A DNA stretch of 64,000 nt, from the NCBI RefSeq assembly GCF_003473485.1, contig NC_053046.1, forward strand, positions 19,496,001-19,560,000, read 5' to 3'. A program made the translations under genes and the position numbers. This DNA is from Medicago truncatula (lineage: Eukaryota; Streptophyta; Magnoliopsida; Fabales; Fabaceae). Below are positions 34,012-47,310 of this stretch, piece after piece. Below the pieces are notes generated by a model, which was not told where the DNA came from, ran no database searches, and worked only from the letters and a program-made list of their open reading frames with translations. Position 1 is the stretch's first letter. The number at the start of each line of letters is the position of its first letter.

Positions 34012-34593
34012 TGCGGACTCTTGAGCATAACATGCAGTTTATATACATTCAGTAGAATAATGATCTTCTATGGATATTGGATTACTTTTAAACTTTAAAT
34101 AATTTTATTTTGGTGAACATGACTTTTAAATAAACCAATACATTAATTTTAGATATAAATTTATGTATCTTAATAATCCAAATTTACCATCCCTCTTGTT
34201 ACTATTATTATACTTAAGTTGTTACAAGGCGGCTCATGGAGAGGGCCTAGAAATTCAAATACGGTATACGATGTTTCTTTCCTAAAATTTTCATATCTCT
34301 CGAATAATGTTTTATGTTATATAAATGATGAATTCATGCATTCAAATAGCAAGACAAGAGAAAATTTAGCAAACTATTTTACACTTGTGATTTGGGTAGA
34401 GTTGCACTAGTAGCAGTGTATCATAGTGCATTCTCTTATGTTTCTCAAATTATTCTGGAAGTTTATTTCAGCTTTGATTTGTGATGAGGGTGAACACCTG
34501 AAATTCAAAACAAAACTCATTAAGTCTGTATGTTGCATATTAGAAATTTTTAAATGCATAGCAACATTGATGAAATTTAATATTAATTAGATA
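34012..34593. other. Intergenic DNA between B3 gene and receptor kinase
   Basis: Nothing recognisable. The two genes converge here (B3 on plus, kinase on minus), so it should contain both 3' ends. Confidence 0.4.
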
Positions 34594-37500
34594 CTAGCCA
34601 AATATGCTCTTGGAATATGAATTTATCTTACCAGTGAGAAAAGTCTTTCTGATTATGTTTAGCTCTCTAGTGGCATCTTCTATATTCATTCTTTCTTTGG
34701 GAGATTCCATCGAACAGGCAAGTCCAATCCTAAAAATGGAAACAAAGCATTTATCCATCGTTGAAATAAGATGCCGATTGCTTCCATCATCTATTGTTGC
34801 TTCTTCAACTCTTGGTACAATACACGGGTCCAAAATCTTCATAATGTTATCAGGAAATGAAATTTCAACATACAAACGCAGATTTTGACCATCTGTAAAC
34901 ATGTCATCCGTCGGTCTTCTTCCCGTAAGCATTTCCAATATAAGCATCCCAAAGCTATACATATCACCATGTGTGGAAACTTCAGAACTCATTCCATACT
35001 CTAAAAGTATAGTGAAAAATTGTTAATATCGTATAACAAGTAAAATATCGAGTCTACAACAAAATTACAAGAATTCAAAGAAACACTAAATGATTCAAAG
35101 TTCATGGAAAACCTGGAGGAGCATAGCCAATGGTCCCTTTTATTCCAATTGTGCTAGTTTCTTGACAAGAGTTATTGTCAGCAGAAGATACAAGTCTTGC
35201 TATGCCAAAATCACTCACATGTGCAACGATATCGTCGTCAATAAGGACATTGCTTGGCTTTAGATCACAATGAAGGACCAATTGCTCACATTCATGATGA
35301 AGGTAATGTAATGCAGAAGAAACATCGACAAGGATATTTAATCTTTGCTCAAACTTCAATGTTCTTGGATGATCTGCATTCATTGTCCCGGGATGCAACC
35401 ATTGTTCTAAGCTTCCATTTCTCATGTACTCAAAAACTAGAGCTTTGAATTCTAGACCTTTGTTATCAATACTAGAACAACAAGTTAAAATCTTAACTAA
35501 ATTTCGATGTCTAATATTTTTGAGAGCATTACATTCAGTAATAAAACTCTTGTGAGCTCCCTTCTTTTCAAGGTTCAGGACCTTAACAGCAATAACTTTA
35601 TCTTCTGACATAAGATTTCCTTTATACACGGAACCGAAGCCTCCTGATCCAATCAAGTTTCTATCCGAGAACCCATCGGTTGCCTGATATAAGTCTTGGT
35701 AGGAAACCATAGGTAATTGGTCAATTGTTGGTGAATCTGAAGATGGTTTTTTGTTTCTCTTTCTCCTCAAGTAGATAGCTACAATAAGAAGCATTATGAT
35801 AACAAAAGAAATCACACTAACTATCACCGCCATCAAAAGAAAGTTACGATGTTTTTTCTTTTTCATACGTTTGACACGGCATGGTGGTAGGTGCAGATGC
35901 GAAATACCTCCACAAAGCTTATTGTTCCCGGTCACTGCTAATGCACTAGCATTTCCAAAGACACCTTCTTTAGGAACCTCTCCATCCAACATGTTAAAAG
36001 AAACATTCAAGTATTCTAAAACAGAAATATTTTGCAGAACACTAGGAATTGATCCAGTCAACCGATTTCTTGATAGGTCTAAATATCGAAGACCTCTAAG
36101 AGAAGCTAAAGAGGATGGTATGATTCCGTGAAAGGAGTTCCCTTGAAAATAAAGATATTCTAAGCTTATGCATTCACCAATGGTTTCAGAAATGTTACCA
36201 GAAAGTTGATTGTCAGAGACATCTAAGGTATCTATTGTTGTTAGCATACTGACTTCTTTCGGTAAGTTGCCACTGAATGAGTTTTTTGACAAATCCAGTA
36301 ATATTGATAAAGAGGAAAGACGAAAAACCTCTAAGGGTATGGTTCCACTAAGATTATTTTGAAAAAGGACTATGGATTGTAACTTTTGACAGTTTCCTAT
36401 GCTTGAAGGAATATTTCCTTGTAGCATATTTTCACCTAAACCTAGGTAATACAATTGACTGAGGTTGCCTAAGGTGGTTGGTATAACTCCGGACAGTTTG
36501 TTTCGACTCAAATCCAACAATTGCATGTTTTGAAACTTCCCAAAAGAAGATGGAATAATTCCATCAAGTTGGTTAAGTTCTATGGTCAAGAGAGTTAAGC
36601 CAACTAGATTTCCTATTTCCATAGGAATCTTTCCTGATATGATATTACCTCCAAGATATAGTTGACTAAGTTGGGTGGATAAATTACCAATGGAATTTGG
36701 CAAACTACCTCCAAAATTATTATAGGCTATACTAACAGCTATCAACTTACTACAGTTTTTCAATGACTCTAAAAATTCCAAATCCTTGGTTGAATTTTTG
36801 CCTAGATTATTTTGACCCACATTTATCATCCAAAGATCTTGTAGCTTTCCTAGACTCGGAACATGTCCGACAAAATAGTTTTCACTAATAACAAATGATG
36901 TCAAGGAAGAACCATTTGTAATGGAAGTAGGTATTGGACCTGATATTTGATTCCCACCAATTGCTAAAGTTTGAAGATTGCGGAGAGTATTGAACATGTT
37001 ATGAGGAAGAGAGCCATTAAAGTGATTAGCTGCAGCTGATATCATAGTAAGAGATGACATATTGAAAAGACAAGAAGGAAATGTACCAGATAATTTGTTG
37101 TGAAACATTATTATCCCTGTCAAGTTTTTGAGGCGACAAACTTCTTTCGGAATATTTCCCTCCAAGTTGTTATAACCAATGGAAAGTGATATTAAGGATG
37201 AAAGATTCCCTATAAATGATGAAACACTTCCAGTTAACTTGTTATTCCGAATATTTAGTACTTGAAGCTTTTGAAGAGAGGTGATTTCAATTGGGATTTT
37301 TCCAATCAAATTGTTCCCTCTCAAGTATAAGCCTTCAAGATCGGAACAGTGGGTCAAGTTTATAGGAATCTCCCCTGAGAGGGTGTTATTGGTGAGAAGG
37401 AGTTGTTGCAATTGTAACAACCTTCCAAGTTCATTTGGGATGTTTCCAAAGAAATTATTCTTTGCAAGGTTTAAGTTTCTGAGAAAAGAGAGATTACCAA

Positions 37501-37810
37501 TATGAGTAGATATTGATCCATGCAATTCATATCCTTGTAGGTTCAATTCTATAACTCTTTGATGCATGGGGCTGCATGTGATTCCATGCCAATTGCAAAA
37601 GTGTGTTGAACTATTCCAAGAATCTAAGACTCCATTTGGGTCAATTGATATTGAATCTTTGAATTGGAGCAATGTTAAATAATCAGTCTGATTTCCTAGC
37701 ACCAAACCTGAAATTCTGTTTGGGACAACACACATTGCAGTTAAAGTAAAAAGAAGAAGAAGAAGATGTGGGTATGCATAAGGAAGCAGCAAGAAAGAAA
37801 AATGCTTCAT
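34594..37810 (-). CDS. LRR receptor-like kinase, subfamily XII (EFR/Xa21 type)
   Basis: Two exons, 37810-35113 and 35000-34594, 1034 residues. The start is the MKHFSFLL methionine; an upstream in-frame TTG is not a start. In order: signal peptide; LRRNT domain (ALALLQFK-like TLLQFKDSIS, then WNSSTHFCNWHGITC); about 20 leucine-rich repeats with the GxIPxxLGNLxxL plant consensus; one transmembrane helix at about 656-680; Ser/Thr kinase. Kinase motifs: GSGGFGSVYKG, AVKVLNLEKKG, HCDLKPSNVLID (about 847; Cys for Arg, hence non-RD), SDFGIARL (about 867), and PPEYG created across the intron. That intron, placed just before APE/PPE, is the characteristic intron of the subfamily. Members sense microbial peptides at the plasma membrane (EFR, Xa21); the ligand here is unknown. 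The frame is fully intact. Confidence 0.95.
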
Positions 37811-38009
37811 TTGGTTGAGTGTTTGAATAATTAAGCACAAGAAGATGAGGTTTTATTGTCATCATGCTATGTGGACCAGTTGATGTTGCTAGACACTTAC
37901 TAGTAGACAGACTGGTAGATGTCATTACTCCTTTCTTTCAAAAATAAGTGACATTGTTGACCGGTCAAAAATTTAATATTTTAAAACTATTTATTATGAT
38001 AAAAGGGAG

Positions 38010-38146
38010 TCCCCATGAGCATAGCTCAGTTGATAGGAATATGCATTATTATATGCAGGGGTCGGGGTTCGAACTCCGGACACTTCACTTATTCACCTTA
38101 AAAAAAATGAATTCTAGCACTAGACTACTTAACAAAAAAAAAAAAA
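38010..38146 (+). mobile_element. tRNA-derived SINE
   Basis: A-box-like TAGCTCAGTTGATAGG, then B-box GGGGTTCGAACTCC, then CACTTATTCACCTTA and a terminal A-run at 38134-38146. It matches the common legume SINE layout. It is not a tRNA gene: no acceptor stem pairing or anticodon arm. No clear target duplication found. Confidence 0.75.
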
Positions 38147-38442
38147 TGTTAACAAGTGCTTCAAGGCACTTAATAAGAAGTTCAAAAAGGAAACTTTATC
38201 TTGGAATTTGTCTATTCAACACATTGAAACATTAAAAAGTAACTTTTTCTACATAAAAATTATCAATTATTTCTATTTTTTAAAATCCTTAGCATTTGTT
38301 ACAATGAAAAAGTACGATTCTTCTCTTTGAAAAATGCTACATATAGCCAATTAATGAATGCAATTTCAAATCTTCCCGAAAGTCATATTGGCGTGTTTTG
38401 ACTGAGTTAGGATCCGCCAAACAACATATTTTGACCGGCCAA

Positions 38443-39038
38443 TTTTTTTTTTTTTTTTTAGAAAAGGTAAATTATATCATTTCATTAAAAATTAGATCGG
38501 TAATACATGCTGGAATATCATCAAACACCTGGAAGCTAATACTAGATGTGGCTACTTTAGCTAAAACATGAGCAACCTCATTTGCTTGCCTCCTAATAAA
38601 CTCGACATGAGAGTTTGTTAAATAATTATTGCAGAATTGGACATTACTGTCCATAATAGAGCCAAATTCAGTGACATCTCCACGACCATTGTTGAAATAA
38701 TCAGCTACTCTTTTTGAGTCAACTTCAAAATCAACATTTAAAAGTTGAAGTTCATGAATCCACCGAATCGCATGGTGTAATGCCAGAGCCTCCCCAACAT
38801 CAACAGAGCAAGTTGGGTTAAACCACATAGTTTTTGAACGAACATGATTCTCATCCGAGTCTCTGATACACATTTCAAAGCCTACTTTATTTATCATGGT
38901 AGGGAAAGAGGCATCAACATTGCATTTGTATCTACCACTTTCTGGTTTCCTCCATCTAATATTTGTATTGTTACTAGAATTTGAGGCACTCGGGAGTAGA
39001 GCTTGGTTATCTGACATTATAGGAACTCGCTTCCGATT
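38443..39038 (-). mobile_element. 5'-truncated LINE with RNase H domain
   Basis: The minus ORF 39047-38472 encodes a plant LINE RNase H: W-KPESGRYKCNVDASF, EALALHHAIRWIHEL, FEVDSKRVADYFN, and SHVEFIRRQANEVAHVLAK. The T-run at 38443-38459 is the poly-A tail on the minus strand. ACCGGCCAA occurs at 38434-38442 and 39039-39047, a target duplication of at least 9 bp. The open frame of nearly 190 codons suggests a recent insertion; no function beyond the dead element is implied. Confidence 0.85.
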
Positions 39039-39047
39039 ACCGGCCAA

Positions 39048-39920
39048 ATTTTCTTGGCTACCAATATTTTGGACTGGATCATTTATTTTGGGTTGGAAGC
39101 AAATTATTTGTAAATAAAAGCTGAATCTGAGATGGAATATGTGTATGTTTAACTATACGATTGAATCATATAGCAAATAAATAATGTGTTCTAGATATAA
39201 ACCCGTGCGTTGAGCGAATATCATGAATATTTAGTTTGCGAATAGCTTTTTTAAAATAGAAAAAAAAAAATTATACATGGAGTATAGTTATCCATAACCT
39301 ATGAAATTGACGATGAGAAAGAAATATAAGGTTTTATTAAGGGAGAAAGAAATATAGGATTATTTTTAAGGAAGTAAGAAATCTAGGTTGTCATCAATTT
39401 AAAAGTATGCAAGTAAATATTTATAACTAAGTGTAAAACTTAAAAAACCTAAGAGGTATTAGGCCTAAAAATTGAGATTGGGATGATGATGTTGAGCACT
39501 ATGCAGTAGATAATAGAAGCATTTTTATCTCAAAAGTTAGAAGAGGGAATATTAGAAACATCAATGTTACTTCTAAAAATAAATCAATCACAATTTTAAG
39601 TAGATTTGTGACATAATCCTTCGCATCTAGCTTGCCTTATAATTTCAGAATCTTCATCAGAGAGGAGATATAAACATGTGTTGGCAGACAACATTCTCTA
39701 ATATAATATGAGCTTTGCTATATGGTGTGAACTATACACGCACGACCTGGACACGATAAATGAGGGTAGTGGTTTATATTTTTAAGATAATTTAAAGCTA
39801 AAATAGAAATCTAATCAAATGATTGTTATGTATGATCCAATGGACACAATATATTCGTTGATTTTCATCACAATATATTCCTTATAATAATATATAAAAG
39901 AATTGATAATGTGTGTAACC
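39048..39920. other. Intergenic DNA
   Basis: No gene or defined repeat seen; AT-rich. Confidence 0.4.
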
Positions 39921-39923
39921 TAA

Positions 39924-42900
39924 CACTACTGCACATATGACATTTTGCAACATTTTTGCGGTGATAATTTTAAAAAAGTGTTACACACATAATTTATTTT
40001 CAAAGCACCCATCAAAATCTCACTTATCAAAATGATAACTCAACACTGCAGTGATAACTCAACTCTCGTTCTCTATTCTCTCTCACCAAAAATCTCACCG
40101 ATCAAAATGAATCGATGACAACAATCAATCGCCACTGTCGCCGCCACATCACCACCGTCACGCATCATCGTCGTCACGCCTCTCAGAATTCAGTTTTCTT
40201 TTCTCGACCACAAACAACAAATCGATCACAGAAGCAGAGCTATTCACCACATTAATGTCTTTCTCTCTTCACAACCTCGAATAATCACTTCGATTCTTCG
40301 TTCAATTCACAACGTCAATTCATAGCTCGATTCATCAGCATTCCATTCGTTGTAGAATCTTCATCTTAGGGTTCGTGATTTTGTTCTAATTAATTCAATT
40401 TGAGATAAGTGATAATTTGTGTTTTTGTTCTTAGTTATAATTTGTTGATTCTGTTATTCTTTATTCATTCATTCATTTGTTCATGCTTCTGCTTTAGCTG
40501 AAGCTTAACAATCATCGATTTCGGCAACCGCCAATGTCCAACATCAACAATTCAACGATATCGATCTTCGGATTGCAGCTCTAGCTATCAAAAGACAGCA
40601 TTGTTTCCCTCGTTGTATTATTGTGAAATTTGACAGTGAAATTTTCTCTTGCAAGGTATTATTGTGTTGCATAGGAGGTGTTTGATAAATTGTCTCAATG
40701 AAATTTGAACCTGTTTTGCAATTTTTTTTGCAGGTTTTGGTGTTGGTTGAGGTTTCGGTGTTGGATACGATTTCAGAGGTCTCTTTCTGCACTGCCTTTA
40801 ATTTCTTCTCTATGCTTCAATTTTAAATTCTCTAAATTCTTTTAGGCTGCAATTTTATGTTGGACTTTGTTAATCCAAAAGTGTTTTTTTTTTTCTTTTC
40901 AAATTCCCTTTTGTTCTATTCTAATGTCAATGTTATCACTTTAGACATGCTCATTATGTATGCTTATATAACTGATTGTATATTGGTACTTAGTAGAGCT
41001 TTTAATTCACAAGTTGGAAAGTTGTTTCTTGGCAGAGGAGGAAAAATAGGTGAACTAGAATTTTCTCAGATTATAGGGTAAAATATTGGTGGCAGGGAGT
41101 TAAAAAGTGTTTCAAGTTCCTATCAGTATGTTTCAAGTATATGTCTAAAGACTTGCTAAATTTGATACAAGCATAGCATTTGAAATAGAATAGAGATGAT
41201 GTCAGGGAGTAGATAATATAAATACCAGGCTCCCCCCGTCTTTATGTATAAACATAGGCTCCCCGCAATGTAAATATATAAATAATAGGCTCCCCACCGT
41301 TAAATGTAAATAATGTGCAGTAAACTGATTTGTACTCTGTTCTTAGCACTCAGCATGGGATACTTTCTTTTGCTTCTTTTCCTTCAGTTAATAATATATA
41401 GGTTTGACGGTGATGCAGGACCAAAACGGAAGTTATTTTGATTCAGGGCAGTTCCAGATTGTTGCCTAACAAGGGTGATTGGGAAATCAACCTGTATGAG
41501 TTCGATTTCTCAAGTTCTACGCGTATTGGAAAGGTACTGCCTCCTGCGTTTTATTCTCTTGGAGACAATGTGACTGATGAAGGAAAAGCCAGTACTATTT
41601 GAGGTACTCTAGCTAAGTGATGCGCTGTTTTTTATTTATTTTTTGACACATAGCTTAATCGATTAAGATCCTAAAAGTGAATTTCATTCGCAACGATCTA
41701 GCTCATTGTAGATTAAGATTTGAACTGTATCGTATATTGTAGATTAAGATTTGAACTATCCAAAACAATAACAAATTAAAGGTCTCAGACATCTGAATTC
41801 AACTCCAAGAATTAAAGGGAATCTAAAGAGTATATTTGCAAAAATTAATTAATCTGGAAGAACTAGGACAAATCTATGTACCCAAAATTGATAGAAAGCA
41901 AAAATCTGAGTTAAAGAAAATAATCAATCAAAGCAAGTTTCTCAAATTAAGTCATACCCATGTCAATAACCGAATTATGATTGAATGTATTGAATATTAG
42001 TGATTCAAATAGGATATAAAAATCATGATCTTTTGGCAATTTCTTTCGGCTGACAAGTTCTAACAATTTATCAGGCATTTCTATGGAATCTACATGTGGT
42101 TGGAGTCTACTAGTTGGTCTACTGTTTTTTGAAAATGTGTCATTTAGGCATGTCAGAGATGCTGCACAAAGTCTTATAGGCAATCTTGTGGACCCTCAAA
42201 ATTATTTTAGTGCTATTTTCTGTCATTTAATGGAATATGAATCTCAAATAAATTTGTGTCCACCTATATATAATATTGTTAGTTTCTTATCTATGGTTGT
42301 TGTTTCTTACTTGATAATGCTGTAGATTCATGATCTGCATGTAATTGGGCCCAGTGATGTCAATTGCGAATCACGGAAAATAAGTTATTTGTTCAATTTT
42401 AGCTATGCACCAATGATATAGTGCTGCTATAACCACTTTTTTACAATCTTATCTATGCAAGAGCATATAGAGCTGCTACAGCAGCTATATTAAACAATGA
42501 CTGGACCAAAATCAAACATATGCTTGTGATAACAATTATAAACTTGATACAAGAGATGACTCCAATGCACTTCAAAAAGTAGTATCTTCCTTGAGATTTT
42601 CTGTTTATGCTCTCTCCATGGCATCACAAAAATGAATTGCAAGAACTGGTTTTACAAGTGTTCATGAATCTAGATTTCTGCTTTTTAAGCCAGACCGCCA
42701 TTAAGGATTTGTTTGCACCAAATCCATAGATAAAGTTAAATTTCACCTCATGCTAACTGGTAATCAACTTGTTTAACAGGGTGGGGAGCTCTGTTCTTGG
42801 AGGTCTGACTTGACAGTTCCATTTTCTAGATTTGCAGATATGGATGGTCTGACATCTTTAAAAAGGTCTTACTTGTTTACCATATTTATGAAATTAGTAC

Positions 42901-44553
42901 TGATCAAATTAATTTTTGATTTGTGTTATGGGAATATGTTTTGATTTCAAGAGGTTGTCTCTTATATGAATGTTGGTTCTTTGGTGTCAGCTTTTATATC
43001 CCTATGACCTATGCTTCCCCTGCAACTAAAAATAAGCATGTTATTGTCAGGCCAGCTGTTATTTTCATTGCATGATTCTTTCTCTTTTTTTTTCTTTTTT
43101 TTTATGTTATTCAGAGATGTGGGTAAAAAGCTTACCTTATGCATTCTTTGCCTTTGATCAGTTTATTCATTGAAGAATCTCAAGCTGGCATTAAAATATC
43201 TCCTCAAGATAGTAGTTACTATGGACAAAATGATAGAAAGTTCATGAACAGGTCAGGTCAATCTCTTAACATATATCATGGCTGCTCAATCAATTATAAC
43301 AAATTACAGAAATTTCATTACTACTTACTTATTTGCAAATATATACAATTGTTTGTTAAATTTTTAGACGGAGCAATTGCAAGAGGAGCTTGGACGTGCA
43401 AATATATACAATTTGTTTGTTAAATTATGAAACTGAATGGATATGTTTTTTACATTTCAGATTGTCAAAGGAAAAGCTGAGGAGAAAGGAGATGGTGTGG
43501 TGGCTAGAAAGTTCATGAATGGTCCAGCAGCAAAAGTAGATGATCAGCAAGAGCCTGAACCATGCACACCTCAGAACAATCATAAAGAGCCTGATCCGGA
43601 CGCATCAGAACTAGTACAACTTTTGGACCGAAGTCAGCTTCCCAGATTAAACCCCTCCAACGCTGCTGATCAAGCCAATGCAGAAGCCACTATGAGAAAA
43701 GCACGAGTCTCAGTCCGTGCTAGATCAGAAGCCCACATGGTATAGTATATTAGTGTGCATCGATAATAGAAATCTAATTCAATTATATCATTGATTACTT
43801 ATAGCTGAATTGATTAACTAATTGATCACAATTGCAGATCAATGATGGATGCCAATGGCGAAAATACGGACAAAAAATGGCTAAAGGAAACCCTTGTCCT
43901 CGTGCGTATTATAGATGCACAATGGCTCTTGGTTAAGTATATATTTTGGAGTTCTTCATTGCAGGAAGGAAGTAGATGGAGACATTACTTTAATTAAGTA
44001 TATCTTCCCAACATATTGTTAGTTTAGCTTGTTAAGTTCATGTACATTTATACTTTTTGCTTTCCTTTTAATGAGCCGGGCCCATCTGTCTTTCTTCTGA
44101 CTGTATTATTTACTTTTAGTGCAATTTGTGTATAGTGATCTTAATATTAATAAGAATTTGAGATTGAATCAATTGTTTGTGTTTTACTATTGATCTACCC
44201 AGACTTCACTATTCAGCAACATTTATGCAACAAATTTTCTGCAATTCCAATTAAAACTATTAGCTACAGATTGGCTACTAATTAGCTTCAAATTAATAAC
44301 ATTTATGTAACTGAATTTCTGCGATTGCAACCTAAACTGTTAGCTATAGATTGGCTACAAATTTGCTACTAATTAGCTACTAAATGAGACAATTTTTAAG
44401 TGTTGCAAGTTTTACTCTCAAATGTTACTGAAATCATTTAGTAACATGGGCTTTACCTAACATTTGTCAAATGTTACAAGATCTAAATAGTAACAGTTGT
44501 TTTTGATTTAGTTACAATTTTGAAGTGTTACTAAATCTTATATATGTAGTAGT
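39924..44553. mobile_element. Non-autonomous CACTA element carrying gene fragments
   Basis: It starts CACTACTGCACATAT and ends with the inverse of CACTACTACATATAT. The 3 bp TAA flanks both ends (39921-39923 and 44554-44556), the CACTA-class signature. Subterminal TGTTAC/GTAACA words cluster at both ends (many within 44395-44535). Length is 4630 bp with no transposase. The inside holds sequence resembling a 5' UTR and intron of a plant gene (about 40080-40800), exon-like blocks near 41420-41600, and a truncated WRKY fragment (43461-43936). This fits gene capture by a transposon. Confidence 0.85.
43461..43936 (+). pseudogene. Truncated WRKY group IIb fragment
   Basis: Exons 43461-43739 and 43838-43936. 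The first gives SELVQLLDRSQLPRLNPSNA..., MRKARVSVRARSEA; the second gives [32 protein letters not shown] and then a stop. WRKYGQK is intact, but only the first zinc-finger Cys remains; the second Cys and the His-X-His pair are missing. WRKY proteins bind W-box DNA through that finger, so this product could not fold normally. The first-exon donor (ATG|GTATAG) is weak. The fragment lies wholly inside the CACTA element. An AGAAAGTTCATGAA word also occurs upstream at 43227-43251, suggesting a small internal duplication. Confidence 0.85.
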
Positions 44554-44556
44554 GTA

Positions 44557-46266
44557 ATTACAAAACAATACATAATTTTAAACCAAACCTATATCACAAT
44601 AAACCTAATTATCAATTGAAATTCCAATACACATGAATTTGATTAATTGAATTGATATTGCAAGTAATTGATCCAAGTAAAATAGTTTTAACCTAAATCA
44701 AATGGATTTAGATTATTCTTTTGAGAAAGCACTACTTAGATCAAAACTAGCAATTCACTAATCAATTAATCAAGTGCTATTAAAAGCATATTTGTTTTCA
44801 ACCAAAACCAAAGTTATATATAGGTTAAATTGCATTTTTGGTCCCTTGACTATTTAGGTAGTATCAACCACCATGAACAACAACATCTGATGTGGCGATT
44901 AAAAATTAAAAAATGAATTTTTAAATTTCAAAAATCAATTATAGTATTAAAAAATATATATATTTTAATTAAATTTAAAAAAAAAAAAAAAAAAAAAAAG
45001 ACATACGAGAATGGGAGGAATTGGGTTTCTTCACCCATTCTTCTTCCTATAATCATTTGATTTGATTTTTAATCTTCAAATCACCTAATTCATTTTTCGT
45101 CATATGAAGCAAGCATTCAATTTCATGAAAAATGGTATCCAAGGAAAAGGTTTGGGTGAGAAACTCCAGAAGCAATTGTTCTTATAGATCTGTCATATGA
45201 AAACGTTATAAATCTTCAGAAGCAAAATCCAGAAATACAAACCCAGAAAAGTGCTCCTAAACTCTAAATTCCAGAAGCACGGTTGGTATCGTAAATCGTT
45301 CATCTTCTTCATATGAAAAGTAAACCCAAAAAAGCAATCCCTAAATTTCTTCAACATAAACCCATAAAACTTTACAACAGAAACCCACAAACTTATAGAT
45401 CTATCAATCAATTCTAATCTACAACACAAACCCAAAAAGATAAAAGATCTATCAATCAAAGTTGCAGAATGGATAGTGGGTTGCTGTTTTCTAGAGGGAG
45501 AATGAAGTTGTTGGTTGTAACAACCTATTTAATTATTAGATTATTTTATTGAGTTTAAAGTCTATTTTATGTGATTTATATGATTTTTTGGTGATGTCTT
45601 GTTGATTTATTAAGTGGCTTATTTTTATTATTTAATAGAATAAGATTTGAAAATAAAATAATATTGAGATGAGGGGCTGTTTTGAGAATTTAGAGAGTTT
45701 AGTGGAATAAGTGGAAATAAGATAAAGAGGGTTGAGGAAATAAATAGGAGAAAATAGGTCATAATAGTTTTCACGTAAAACAAGTTTTGGAGAAAAGGGA
45801 TAAAACAAGAGAAGAGAAGAACCAAAGAGGAGAGGCTGCCGATCATTAATCATAAGGTAATGATGGGACTAATTCTGAGTATGTGATTCTGAAATTGAAT
45901 TTAACATGGTTGTAAGTTGAAGTTTTAGAATTTGAGAATTAGGGTTAAAATTGGAGAATTAATCGATTAGATGATTGAAACATGTTGAATTAGTATAGAA
46001 ACTGTGTACATACCTCTTTTCACAAACACCTCTTTCAACTCACGTTGAAAATCTTTTCTTTATTTTTTAATATTATATTTCAATATATTTTTTTCTCTTA
46101 TCATTTTTTGTGGTTGAACATATTACCTGTTTAGGCATTCATGTGTAATGACACTTGGCCACTTTTATTTTGTAACCTTTGATTATACACAAAAAAATTC
46201 ACATCAATTGACAATTCAATTTGACATCACTTCCTAATTATATTTTTAATAACTCAATATTAATAA
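44557..46266. other. Intergenic, low-complexity DNA
   Basis: No gene. At about 44825 a TTAAATTGCATTTTTGGTCC word resembles a legume TE terminus without a partner. A long A-run lies at 44979-44999. Short ORFs at 45193-45850 are AT-rich and featureless. Confidence 0.35.
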
Positions 46267-46275
46267 TTAAAAACT

Positions 46276-47209
46276 GAGTTTTTCTATTTACACCCCATGT
46301 TTTTCTGGTTACACCCAAATTTTCTTAAAAGTTTTTTATAATACCAAAATTGCCCTTTTATATAAATTTTCTTAAAACCCTAATTTTATTCATTGTGAGT
46401 TTCACCCTCTTTCACCCCACAATCGATCAAACAATTTGATGTTCAATATCAATCTCCATGAAAATTAAAGAGTGAATCAAAATATTTTTCATCCATACTC
46501 AATTGGATATAAGTAAGTGAATTTCTTCTTCTATTTGCTAGTTTCAATTTTTTCCCTTCAACTGCACTGATGCACTGTACGATTACGGTTTTAATTTACA
46601 TTGGCAAGGTTAACTTAAATTGAGTTTACATGAACCTACTTAAACTGAGTTAACATGAACCTACTTAAACTGAGTTTACATGAACATACTTAAACTGAGT
46701 TTACATGAACCTACTTAAACTGAGTTTACATGACCTACTTAAATTTAAATTGAGTGTACATGACCTAACTTACATAAACTGAGTTTACATGAACCTACTT
46801 AAATTAAGTTTACATGAACCTACTTAAACTGAGTTTACATGTGCATTCTTAAACTGAGATGACGTATAATCATTGAATAAGATTGAACTTTTAGATGTAC
46901 ACTTAAACTAAGTTTGCATGATCTACTTAAATTAAGTTTACATGACCTACTTAAACTTAGTTTACATGAACCTACTTAAACTGAGTTTAAGTTGGTACAC
47001 TTACTTAAATTTAGTTTACATGAACTCAGTCTACATGACCTACTTAAACTCAGTTTACATGAACCTACTTAAACTGAGATTAAGTATATACACTTAAACT
47101 CAGTTTATATGACCTACTTCAACTTAGTTTTAGATTAAATTTTATGAAAGGGTAATCTTGTTATTTTGGGGTGCAACTATGATTAACTAGGGTGCAAGTA
47201 GAAAAACTC
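46276..47209. mobile_element. Mutator-like element filled with a minisatellite
   Basis: TIRs are GAGTTTTTCTATTTACACCC and its inverse (18 of 20 match). The exact 9 bp TTAAAAACT lies at 46267-46275 and 47210-47218. More than half of the 934 bp is the tandem array listed next. No ORF. Confidence 0.85.
46612..47130. repeat. ~25 bp minisatellite array
   Basis: About 20 imperfect units of TGAGTTTACATGAACCTACT plus TAAAC, with some shortened (TGACC) and some shifted copies. Bounded entirely by the Mutator-like element. Not a CRISPR array: units are head-to-tail without spacers. Confidence 0.9.
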
Positions 47210-47310
47210 TTAAAAACTTCACTTCCTAATTATGTATATATTTTTTAGGGGTTCGTACTTCATATCATATATTTGACTTCTACACATATCTTATCTAATA
47301 TTAATTTTAA

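Noticed and set aside
38010-38090. Possible tRNA gene (A and B boxes)
   Set aside because: No cloverleaf or anticodon stem; poly-A tail and layout fit a SINE.
46612-47130. Possible CRISPR-like repeat array
   Set aside because: Direct head-to-tail units without unique spacers, in plant DNA inside a transposon.
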